In this document: positions 7,233 through 13,106 of the stretch, one piece after another
Layout of the letters: every line of letters starts with the position of its first letter
Position numbering within the stretch: position 1 is the first letter of the stretch
Source of the DNA: Acidobacteriota bacterium
GTDB lineage: Bacteria > Acidobacteriota > Vicinamibacteria > Vicinamibacterales > UBA2999
Direction: 5' to 3'
Assembly (NCBI GenBank): GCA_947465645.1
Contig: CANIBQ010000118.1
Span: 1-13,106, forward strand
Length of the DNA: 13,106 nucleotides
Notes under the pieces: generated by a model
Databases searched by the model: none
Told to the model about the DNA's origin: nothing
Seen by the model: only the letters and a program-made list of their open reading frames with translations
Program-made: the position numbers and the translations under genes

Positions 7233-8923
7233 GTGTGCCCGCCACCGCCGCCGACCAGATTGGCGGCCCGGCCCCGCTGGCGTACGCGGCCGCCGCCCTG
7301 GTCGGTGTGTTCGGGTTCGCTTTCCGGTTCCTGGCGCTGCGCGGCCTTCCGAACGACCACTACATCTACCTCTCGGCGGCGCAGCAGATCGTGCTCGGTG
7401 ACGTGCCAGGACGCGACTTCGTCGAGCCCGGGATGCTGCTCCAGTTCCTGATCTCCGCCGCAGGCCAGGCGATTGCGCCGGGGCCGTCAACGGAGGCCGT
7501 GCTCACGGCCGGGCTCCTCGCGCTGGCGGCGGCCGTGACGTGCGTCGGCGTGTCCTGGCTGACGCGATCGACGATCGCGGGCGCCCTCGCGGGCCTCTTC
7601 CAGATCCTCGTCTTCACTCGCCTGTACTCGTTTCCAAAGGTTCTTGTGCCGGCGGTCCTGCTCCTGCTCGCCCTGGCCTATGCGCGGCGACCCGGCACGA
7701 CGCCGCGCGCGCTGCTGGCCGCGTGGATCGCCGTCGCGTTCCTTCTCCGCCACGACATCGGCGCGTATGCAGCCATCGCGGGCGCGTGCGCCGTCGGCCT
7801 GAGCCATCGTACGGTGGGCAGCGCCGTGCGCGCGTGCGCGATGCTGACGGCGACCGTGCTGCTGGTCCTCCTGCCGTACTTCATCTATCTCGAATGGAGC
7901 GGCGGCATCGTCGAACACGTGCGCGGTGCATTCGAGTACGGCAACGCGGAATCGGGCGGGTTCAACTTCCCGTGGCCGGCTATTCGGTTCGGTCCCGCGG
8001 CTCGTGCGGCCGGCGCGGTTCCCTGGAGCAGGGATGATTCGGCCGCGTACCTGTATTACGTCGCCTGCAGCCTGCCGCTGCTTTCGGCGGTGCTCCTCAC
8101 CACGGTCGCCGAGCATCGCCGCCGCGCGCTGACGCGCGCCGGCGTGGGCAGTGCCATCGTGATCGCCCTCTTTTACGACGTGATCATTCTTCGTCACCCG
8201 GTCATCACTCGCGTGCAGGACCTGGCGGCCGTCTACGCCATCCTCGGCGCCTGGACCGTCGTCGCGCTGCTGCGCATGATCCTGGGATCGCGCCCCGCTG
8301 CCGTGCTGTCGTGGCGTGCGATTCCGACTGCCGCCGTGGTCGGGGCGGTGGCCGTCGCCGCCTTCAGCGTGAACGTGCTCGCCGAGCTGCCGGACGAACT
8401 CGACGAGGCGAGCCTCTTCAATCCGCCGTCGGTGCTCAGGGACCATGCGCGCGAGGTGATGGCCGCGGGGCGCGACTGGCCGTGGCGAACGTTCTGGCCC
8501 TCGGGCTCACCTCCCGACGCCGTTGAGTACGTCAATGCCTGCACCAGGCCCGACGAGCGTATCTGGGTGACGTGGCCAGCCCCTGAGTGGTACGTATTCA
8601 CGCGGCGAGGCTTCGGCGCCGGACATGCGAACACGCTGTCGCCGCATTCCTACAAGACGATTGCCGATCAGCAACTGGTGATTGCCCGGCTCGATCGGAA
8701 CCGCGTACCGATCGTCCTCATCAATGAGTCGACTCGTCCTGAATTCGCCGCCGCCTATCCGCGCGAAGATGAGTACCTGCGGAGACTCTACGTTCCGTCA
8801 GGGCAATTCACCATCCGCGACGGCTCGACGATCTCGATTGCCATCCGGCGCGGGCTGAAGGCGACTGGTACGTACGGAGCCGAGGCATGGCCATGCCGCT
8901 TCGTGGCCGCCCCGGCCGGATAG
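7229..8923 (+). CDS. Multi-pass membrane protein, GT-C-like glycosyltransferase
   Basis: A 564-residue integral membrane protein with about ten to twelve hydrophobic segments between residues 16 and 385 and a soluble C-terminal domain of about 180 residues. After TM1 comes PNDHYIYLSAAQQIVLGD (41-58), then GRDFVEPGMLLQF (61-73). This is the acidic first loop plus 'G..P.RDF..P' pattern of GT-C enzymes (ArnT/PMT-like), in which an Asp in this loop is catalytic. LLRHDIGAY (172-180) is a second family-like motif. GT-C enzymes take sugars from polyprenyl-phosphate donors at the outer membrane face. A suitable donor could come from the GT2 fusion encoded at 4348-5835 (inference). Acceptor and sugar are unknown. 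The start is ATG 7229, overlapping the previous stop; the frame extends to 7103, but that added segment is an Arg-rich shadow of the previous gene. The gene's 3' end carries the Shine-Dalgarno of the next gene. Confidence 0.75.
   Translation: MSVPATAADQIGGPAPLAYAAAALVGVFGFAFRFLALRGLPNDHYIYLSAAQQIVLGDVPGRDFVEPGMLLQFLISAAGQAIAPGPSTEAVLTAGLLALAAAVTCVGVSWLTRSTIAGALAGLFQILVFTRLYSFPKVLVPAVLLLLALAYARRPGTTPRALLAAWIAVAFLLRHDIGAYAAIAGACAVGLSHRTVGSAVRACAMLTATVLLVLLPYFIYLEWSGGIVEHVRGAFEYGNAESGGFNFPWPAIRFGPAARAAGAVPWSRDDSAAYLYYVACSLPLLSAVLLTTVAEHRRRALTRAGVGSAIVIALFYDVIILRHPVITRVQDLAAVYAILGAWTVVALLRMILGSRPAAVLSWRAIPTAAVVGAVAVAAFSVNVLAELPDELDEASLFNPPSVLRDHAREVMAAGRDWPWRTFWPSGSPPDAVEYVNACTRPDERIWVTWPAPEWYVFTRRGFGAGHANTLSPHSYKTIADQQLVIARLDRNRVPIVLINESTRPEFAAAYPREDEYLRRLYVPSGQFTIRDGSTISIAIRRGLKATGTYGAEAWPCRFVAAPAG
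8876..8879 (+). promoter_or_regulatory. Ribosome binding site for the FkbM-like gene
   Basis: GGAG lies seven bases before ATG 8887, inside the last codons of the GT-C-like gene, with a further GAGG at 8882-8885. This favours the early ATG 8887 (or 8893) over the ATGs at 8938 and 8950, which have no such site. Confidence 0.5.
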
Positions 8924-10062
8924 CACGCACCATTGCCATGTCGCATGAAATGACCAAGGAAGCCGCCGGCGAAACCGAGCCGTTCGTTCAGCACCACCCG
9001 GCCATCCTCCGCGTCCCTCCGCAGACACGCGCGGTGCCGGCAGGGTACTTTCTCGAATTCGGCGGCGCGATCACGCGCGCGGAGTGGATGAACTCGTTCC
9101 GCTGGCGCTCGCGTGGCGTCGGCGTGCAGAAGAAGACCGCCGCGGCTGTCGAGGCGCCGCTCGCGCCCCCTGTCAACGAGGAGTACTTCGAGTGGATCGA
9201 CCTGCTTGAAGCGGTCGATCAGGCCCGCGACCGTGGCCAATTTGTCATGGTGGACCTGGGAGCGGGGTACGGACGATGGTCCGTTCATGGAGCGCTTGCG
9301 GCGCGCGCGGCCGGCATCGAGGCGCACTGTGTCACCGTGGAAGCGGAACCAAGCCATGCGCGCTGGATGCGACAGCACTTCGTTGACAACGGTTTGTCTC
9401 CGGCGGACCACGAGTTGTTGTGGGCCGCGATGAGTCCCGAAGGCGGGTTCGTGCCGTTCGGGATCGGGCGCGCTCGAATGAGTTACTCGGGTGAGGTCGG
9501 CAAGCGATCGGACGCGCCATACCCGACCGCCGCTGAACGCCGTCGATTGCGTGCCAGGTCCGCCCTGGGACGCCCGCCACACGTCGACAGTGAGCTACGT
9601 GGCTCCATGTGGGTGCCGGCCCTGACCCTGACGGATATCCTGGCGCCCTATCCGATCATCGACTTGATCGATCTGGATGTTCAGGGAGCCGAGCACGCCG
9701 TCCTGAGCGCCGCGATCCGCCGCCTCAACGCCCGGGTGCGGCGTGTTCATGTCGGGACGCACGGGGGCAGCGCGGGTGTGGAAGACGGCGTCCGTGAGTT
9801 GTTCACAAAGCATCGCTGGACGTGTGTGTACGACTATGCCGCAGGGGCACTGGTGGACACGCCGTACGGCCGGATTCAGTTCTACGATGGCGTCCAGTCC
9901 TGGGTCAATCCAGACGTCGGCCGGCCGGAAGTCGCGCCGACGGCGCCGCTGCACGGCGAGGAAATTGCCAGGTTGAACGAGCGCGTGTGGCGACTGAAGC
10001 AACGGCTGCGCGTGCTCAAGAGTGACGCCAGCAAGAGCGCCGACGAAGACGCGTCCGATTAG
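8887..10062 (+). CDS. FkbM-like SAM methyltransferase with C-terminal coiled coil
   Basis: A 391-residue protein. An N-terminal extension of about 115 residues precedes the SAM-binding motif VMVDLGAGYGRWS (120-132). VTVEAEPSHARWMRQH (149-164) follows as the acidic strand-2 motif. After an insertion rich in Arg and Pro (about 195-240), LTLTDIL (246-252) and IIDLIDLDVQGAEHAVL (257-273) match the FkbM 'SLD-L...IDVQGAE' block, with L-DLDVQGAE in place of the usual K-DVEG. HVGTHG (288-293) is the next conserved strand. Residues 357-380 show a heptad pattern with Leu/Ile/Val at core positions (EEIARLNERVWRLKQRLRVL), predicting a short coiled coil and so oligomerisation. A sugar O-methyltransferase role is likely by family; the substrate is unknown. 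The start at ATG 8887 overlaps the preceding gene by 37 bases and has a good ribosome binding site. It ends 11 bases before the convergent gene's stop. Confidence 0.82.
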   Translation: MAMPLRGRPGRIARTIAMSHEMTKEAAGETEPFVQHHPAILRVPPQTRAVPAGYFLEFGGAITRAEWMNSFRWRSRGVGVQKKTAAAVEAPLAPPVNEEYFEWIDLLEAVDQARDRGQFVMVDLGAGYGRWSVHGALAARAAGIEAHCVTVEAEPSHARWMRQHFVDNGLSPADHELLWAAMSPEGGFVPFGIGRARMSYSGEVGKRSDAPYPTAAERRRLRARSALGRPPHVDSELRGSMWVPALTLTDILAPYPIIDLIDLDVQGAEHAVLSAAIRRLNARVRRVHVGTHGGSAGVEDGVRELFTKHRWTCVYDYAAGALVDTPYGRIQFYDGVQSWVNPDVGRPEVAPTAPLHGEEIARLNERVWRLKQRLRVLKSDASKSADEDASD

Positions 10063-10073
10063 ACGTCGCGAGC

Positions 10074-10595
10074 CTACTGGGTCTCCGACAGGGTTCTAAG
10101 CAATGGCGCGTCGCCAGCCTCGATCTCGCGACACGGTTCCGTAGACGGACCGTCGTCATCCCTCCTCAGCACGCGGACGATGTCCTCGTTCCGCAACGCC
10201 TCCGCAAGACAGACCGCCTTCCTGTTCGCCGCGCGATCCATCCGGACGCCGAACGCCAACAACATCTGCACGGCCTGCGGGTTCTGGACGGCGGTCGCCC
10301 ACACCACGGGCGACACGAGCACCGATCGTCCGCCTGTCAACACCGGATCGCGAACCGCGATCAGGTCGTTCGGATCCTGCCCACGGTGAATGAAACCGTA
10401 CGCCTGCAGCAGGTCCCCCTGCGCAATGGCATCGCCCAACGAGTACGCCAAGGGCGTGTCGAAGGGGGACGGCGGCCGAAGCACACGCCAGGCTCCCACC
10501 GCGGCAATCCCGAGCGCCACGACGAGGGTCGGGGCCGCGACGAGCAGCGCGACGCGCCGCTTCAGGCGGGCCGGATCCCGATCGACCGCGTTCAC
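10074..10595 (-). CDS. Small membrane-anchored ankyrin-like protein (module copy A)
   Basis: A 173-residue protein with a basic N-terminus (R6, R10, K12, R13, R14) and one TM helix at about 15-35, followed by two or three degenerate ankyrin-like units. Unit 1 is about 52-76 (SLGDAIAQGDLLQAYGFIHRG). Unit 2 is about 94-119 (LVSPVVWATAVQNPQAVQMLLAFGV). A shorter one at 128-143 contains CLAEALRNEDIVRVL. Ankyrin repeats bind proteins; the partner here is probably the membrane protein encoded just upstream (inference). GTG 10595 overlaps that gene's TGA as GTGA and has GGAG eight bases upstream, so the start is well supported. The frame continues to 10862, but only as an out-of-frame shadow. It is paralogous to the protein at 12035-12538, with the same TM, ankyrin and CLA layout. 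With N-in topology the repeats would lie in the periplasm by the positive-inside rule. Confidence 0.75.
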   Translation of the reverse strand: MNAVDRDPARLKRRVALLVAAPTLVVALGIAAVGAWRVLRPPSPFDTPLAYSLGDAIAQGDLLQAYGFIHRGQDPNDLIAVRDPVLTGGRSVLVSPVVWATAVQNPQAVQMLLAFGVRMDRAANRKAVCLAEALRNEDIVRVLRRDDDGPSTEPCREIEAGDAPLLRTLSETQ

Positions 10596-12031
10596 GCCGG
10601 CAGCTCCGCGATGAACCGGCGCAGCAGGCTGGGATAGCGGGTGGGACGAGGCGCCCCCTGGGCGGTGCCCTGTTCGATCATCGATTCCATGATGCGCAGA
10701 TACGTTGCGCGGTCCTTGAATTCCAGCCGACGCTCGGGCAGCAGGAGAAACCACTCCGTCTGATTTCTCGTCGAGGTGAGCCGCGTGCGCTCGACCGTGC
10801 CCAGCGCCCGCAGTTGCCAGCCGCCGACGATGGCCATCAACGCCACGCCGATGAGGGCACACCGCACCCGCGGCGCCTGGAGCGCGTGGGCGGCGGCCGA
10901 GCGGATGGCGTAATACGCCGCGAGCGCGTAGAACGGCACGGCCATGCCGCCGAGCCGGTCACGCGAATAGTTGAAGCTCAGGACACCGCACGCAAGGAGC
11001 GTGACCAGCAGGGTGACGACGAGGCGCGCCTCTTCGGACCACCCCTCGCGGATCGCCCGCCTCGACGCGTTGACGCCCCACCATGCCATGACCGCGGTCA
11101 TCCCCACCGACGACCCGAGATGTACGAGCTGCCACGGTTCAGGATGAAGGCTGCGGACGATCGCGCGAATGATGGAAAACGTGCCGCGGGTCGGTTCGGC
11201 GAAGAGCACGTTGGCGATGGTGCTCAGGCCGCTGTACGCATAGATCAGATACGGGAACGAGCCATAGCGCGCCACGGCTTCCGGAGGTTCCATCTCGCCG
11301 AACCCAAACCCCACCGCCTGCTCGAACATCGGCCATGACTGGCGCCAACTGAAGCGAAAGACGATGTACGCCGCGGTCATGACGACGACGGCGGCCGCCG
11401 TGACGCCGCGCGCGCCGGGCGCACGCGTCCACCAGGCGATGACGATCAGCGGCACGAGCACCAGTCCCTGTTCCTTGAAGCCGACCGCGACGAGCGTGAG
11501 GAGGACGATGACCGGCTGATGCCACGCTCGTGATGGCCGATTCAGCAGGATCCATGCGCCGAGCGCGAGCGGCATGCCGATGATCGTGTAGCTCAGCGGA
11601 AGCTCGAGGTTGTCGCGGAAGCCGGGGCTGCCGACCAGAATCGCCACAGCCGCCGCGGCGGCGGCGGCGTCCAGGAGCCCGCGCGGCCGCAGGTGCCAGA
11701 TGAACAGCAGAACCAGCACGAGGATGGGCACGATGTGCAGCAGCTTGATCCACGCGAGCGTCGCCTCGAGCGACGGCGCCTGGCGCCAGATCGTCCCTAT
11801 CGCGATCTGGAAGAGCGGGCGGTAATACGAGGTGTCCGGCGTCAGGAACCGGGCAGGCGGCTGATTCACGACGTCCTCGAAGATCGCCACCGCCTCGGAG
11901 ATCGGAAACGGCATGCGCCAGAGCGTGAGACAGAGAGCAGCCACGACCGGCGCGCACGCCAGCAGCACGGCGGCCGTCCACAACCACGGCCGCCCGTTGG
12001 AAAGAGCGTCGTCGGTGTCGTTGCTCGGCAT
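10592..12031 (-). CDS. Multi-pass GT-C-like membrane protein (module copy A)
   Basis: A 479-residue protein with about ten hydrophobic helices (first at about 16-38, last near 390-405) and a soluble tail of about 70 residues. After TM1 comes an acidic loop, FEDVVNQPPARFLTPDTSYYRPLF (two pieces, 51-60 and 61-74). A Tyr-Tyr-Arg-Pro motif there, and GFKEQGLVLVP (184-194) on a later helix, resemble the YRP and 'KE' motifs I associate with TMTC/PMT-like GT-C glycosyltransferases. No TPR domain is present. The role is probably sugar transfer from a polyprenyl-phosphate donor at the periplasmic face (inference); a non-catalytic membrane protein remains possible. The start is ATG 12031, three bases after the stop of the upstream ankyrin-like gene. 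The stop overlaps the downstream ankyrin-like gene. Residues 280-380 align collinearly with the start of the window-edge fragment at 12510-13106, showing common ancestry. Confidence 0.72.
   Translation of the reverse strand: MPSNDTDDALSNGRPWLWTAAVLLACAPVVAALCLTLWRMPFPISEAVAIFEDVVNQPPARFLTPDTSYYRPLFQIAIGTIWRQAPSLEATLAWIKLLHIVPILVLVLLFIWHLRPRGLLDAAAAAAAVAILVGSPGFRDNLELPLSYTIIGMPLALGAWILLNRPSRAWHQPVIVLLTLVAVGFKEQGLVLVPLIVIAWWTRAPGARGVTAAAVVVMTAAYIVFRFSWRQSWPMFEQAVGFGFGEMEPPEAVARYGSFPYLIYAYSGLSTIANVLFAEPTRGTFSIIRAIVRSLHPEPWQLVHLGSSVGMTAVMAWWGVNASRRAIREGWSEEARLVVTLLVTLLACGVLSFNYSRDRLGGMAVPFYALAAYYAIRSAAAHALQAPRVRCALIGVALMAIVGGWQLRALGTVERTRLTSTRNQTEWFLLLPERRLEFKDRATYLRIMESMIEQGTAQGAPRPTRYPSLLRRFIAELPA
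10604..10607 (-). promoter_or_regulatory. Ribosome binding site for ankyrin-like copy A
   Basis: On the minus strand GGAG lies eight bases before GTG 10595, inside the end of the GT-C-like gene. Together with the GTGA stop/start overlap it fixes this start and implies coupled translation. Confidence 0.55.
11655..11669. repeat. Short GCG triplet run
   Basis: Five GCG/CGC triplets in a row encode the alanine stretch at about 122-128 of the GT-C-like protein read on the minus strand. Slippage here would change the number of Ala residues without breaking the frame. It lies in a predicted membrane helix and is probably of little consequence. Confidence 0.5.
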
Positions 12032-12034
12032 GTC

Positions 12035-12538
12035 TTAGCTCACTGTCCCGGTCGCCTGCGGCGGAACGCCGCAGGGCCCTGCTGAAAGATCGAACGCATC
12101 TTGCAGCAGAGCCGCCGCCTCTGCGGCCTCGACCTCTGCCGCCAGGCAATAGAGGCGGCGCATTTCCGGCGGCGGCGGACGCACGCCCAGATCGAGGAGC
12201 ACGCCGACGACGGAATCACCGCGCCGCCGATCACCGGCTTCGAGGCGAATCGCGGCTTCAAGGGGAGACATCGTGGGGGGGGCGTCGCCCTCCCGAAAAT
12301 CCGGCCGGACAGGCTGGGGCAGATCGAGCCGCGCGCCGCGTGCGGCCAGCGCCCGGACGCGGGCGGCGTCGCCGAGCGCGGCCGCCTCGGCGATGTTGGC
12401 GGTCGGCGTCGGCCAGAACCACGAAGCCACCGGCGGTACGCCCAGCGCGAGCATCAGGCTGAACACACCGAGCAGCAGGGGTGCGGCCGACGCCAGTCCC
12501 AGCGCGAGGCTACTGAACTTCGAGGTACGGTTCGACAC
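12035..12538 (-). CDS. Small membrane-anchored ankyrin-like protein (module copy B)
   Basis: A 167-residue protein with basic residues at R4 and K7 and a TM helix at about 10-33. An ankyrin-like unit at 48-72 (NIAEAAALGDAARVRALAAR then GARLD) is followed by a Pro/Asp-rich spacer. A second unit at 91-120 contains SPLEAAIRLE and VVGVLLDLGV, and LYCLAAEVEAAEAAALL is at 129-145. The order TM, 'A..GD...V..L...G', 'SP...A', 'V..LL.(F/L)GV', 'CLA' is the same as in the protein at 10074-10595, so the two are paralogues. The start GTG 12538 lies inside the end of the upstream membrane-protein gene (29-base overlap). No good Shine-Dalgarno is visible, so coupled translation is likely. A later start would lose the TM helix. 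The function is unknown; binding to the partner membrane protein is inferred. A run of eight C (minus strand) lies mid-gene. Confidence 0.7.
   Translation of the reverse strand: MSNRTSKFSSLALGLASAAPLLLGVFSLMLALGVPPVASWFWPTPTANIAEAAALGDAARVRALAARGARLDLPQPVRPDFREGDAPPTMSPLEAAIRLEAGDRRRGDSVVGVLLDLGVRPPPPEMRRLYCLAAEVEAAEAAALLQDAFDLSAGPCGVPPQATGTVS
12275..12282. repeat. Homopolymer of eight G/C inside ankyrin-like copy B
   Basis: Eight G on the plus strand (eight C in the coding sense) encode the end of A86 and P87-P88 of the ankyrin-like protein at 12035-12538. The frame is intact here, because both ankyrin-like units on either side read through. A run of this length is prone to replication slippage and to sequencing error. 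Confidence 0.6.
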
Positions 12539-13106
12539 GTCGTTGTTTGGTGAAGGTCGGATGAGGGACGTCGAGCGAGAGGTTCCGCTGCCTTAGACTC
12601 AAGAACGCGCGTCGCGTCGGCTCGAAGCCCCAGTCGGCAGGCAGCTCGCGTTCGAGCGAATACAGCGCCCAGTCGTTGGCAACTTTGTACGCGGACGACT
12701 GCAGGGAGACAAGAGTGCCGGCCGCACGCGTACTCCAGAGGACGGACGCGCACACAAGTGCCAACGCCGCCACGACGTGGGCATTCCGGCGTTCCCGTAC
12801 GCGATCCCCGAGGCCGGCCAGGACCGCAAAGGCGCCCCCGGCATAGAACGCGACGCCGACGCTCAGCACTTCGTCCTTCACGTAGCCGAAGCTCAGCACG
12901 CTGTTGGCGCCCACGAGCGCGAACGCCAGCAGCACAAAGCGATCACGCTCGTCGAGTGCTCCGCGGCGCCAACGTGCCAGTGCGGGCACGAGGGCCATCA
13001 ACATCGCGCTGGTAACGATCGCGCTCGACGCGACGTGGATCAGCATCCAGGGGTGCACGTCGGCGTCCAGCACGTGCCGCACGACCGAGAAGGATCCGCC
13101 GCGCGG
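12510..13106 (-). CDS. C-terminal part of GT-C-like membrane protein (module copy B; 5' end outside window)
   Basis: The minus-strand frame is open from the window edge to TAG 12510-12512 (198 codons) and continues beyond 13106, so a GTG at 13082 is not its real start. It shows hydrophobic helices at about 22-42, 55-75, 82-100 and 110-127, then a soluble tail of about 65 residues. The first 100 residues align with residues 280-380 of the protein at 10592-12031 with a single one-residue shift. Shared landmarks are GSFSVVR/GTFSIIR, PWMLIHVASS/PWQLVHLGSS, VLSFGYVKD/VLSFNYSRD and VAFYA/VPFYA. By eye about 30% of positions are identical, and the helix layout matches. The catalytic-loop end that would test a glycosyltransferase role lies outside the window. 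It overlaps the following ankyrin-like gene by 29 bases. Confidence 0.75.
   Translation of the reverse strand, partial: PRGGSFSVVRHVLDADVHPWMLIHVASSAIVTSAMLMALVPALARWRRGALDERDRFVLLAFALVGANSVLSFGYVKDEVLSVGVAFYAGGAFAVLAGLGDRVRERRNAHVVAALALVCASVLWSTRAAGTLVSLQSSAYKVANDWALYSLERELPADWGFEPTRRAFLSLRQRNLSLDVPHPTFTKQRRVEPYLEVQ

Larger units (their letters stand above)
10074..13106 (-). repeat. Tandem duplication of a two-gene module (GT-C-like plus ankyrin-like)
   Basis: Copy B (12035 to beyond 13106) and copy A (10074-12031) each consist of a multi-pass membrane protein followed by an overlapping small TM-anchored ankyrin-like gene. Both protein pairs align across copies at low to moderate identity. 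The duplication is therefore old, and DNA-level similarity is not obvious. Gene order and overlap style are preserved, which argues for selection on the pair. Confidence 0.7.

Noticed and set aside
7487..8446. Minus-strand open frame (319 codons) opposite the GT-C-like gene
   Set aside because: Composition is extremely Arg/Gly/His-rich with no fold signature. The plus strand encodes clear membrane helices.
10596..10862. N-terminal extension of ankyrin-like copy A
   Set aside because: It reads out of frame through the end of the membrane-protein gene, is His/Arg-rich, and lacks start support. GTG 10595 has both a GGAG site and the coupled stop.
11139..12149. Second minus-strand frame (336 codons) overlapping the GT-C-like copy A gene
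   Set aside because: It is Arg/Ala/Gly-rich, lacks motifs, and would overlap almost completely a membrane protein that is supported by its paralogue.
1..13106. Search by eye for tRNA, rRNA, CRISPR arrays, insertion sequences, attachment sites and riboswitches
   Set aside because: No cloverleaf, repeat-spacer array, transposase motif or long terminal inverted repeat was seen. There is no gene-free gap longer than a few tens of bases.

Overview
The window is GC-rich (roughly two thirds G+C by eye), densely packed bacterial DNA from a surface-glycan biosynthesis region. It contains no rRNA, tRNA, CRISPR or insertion-sequence signal. Small gaps, frequent GTG/TTG starts and strongly GC-biased third codon positions suggest a soil or sediment bacterium with a high-GC genome. 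An Acidobacteriota (Vicinamibacterales-like) origin is a guess from style and gene content; no marker gene proves it.

Region 1 (1-4358, + strand) is a tight run of four genes: the end of an FkbM-type methyltransferase, a TIGR04372-type putative glycosyltransferase, a glutamine-dependent asparagine synthetase-like amidotransferase, and a class I SAM methyltransferase. Region 2 (4348-6556) is a divergent pair around 5833-5878. On the minus strand is a fusion of a SAM methyltransferase with a dolichol-phosphate-mannose-synthase-like family 2 glycosyltransferase; on the plus strand is another SAM methyltransferase. Region 3 (6576-10062, +) holds a small two-TM protein with a predicted beta-sandwich ectodomain, a large GT-C-like membrane protein coupled to it by an ATGA overlap, and a full-length FkbM-like methyltransferase. 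Region 4 (10074-13106, -) holds four interlocked genes: a GT-C-like membrane protein (cut by the window edge), a small membrane-anchored ankyrin-like protein, a second GT-C-like protein and a second ankyrin-like protein.

Functional reading (inference): the GT2 half of the fusion could make a polyprenyl-phosphate-linked sugar. The multi-pass GT-C-like proteins could use that donor at the outer face of the inner membrane. The amidotransferase and at least five methyltransferase domains could decorate the glycan with amide and methyl groups.

The most unusual element is region 4. It is a tandemly duplicated two-gene module in which a GT-C-like membrane protein is translationally linked to a small TM-anchored ankyrin-like protein. 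Both members of the module are recognisably paralogous between the two copies. I know of no described role for such a pair.
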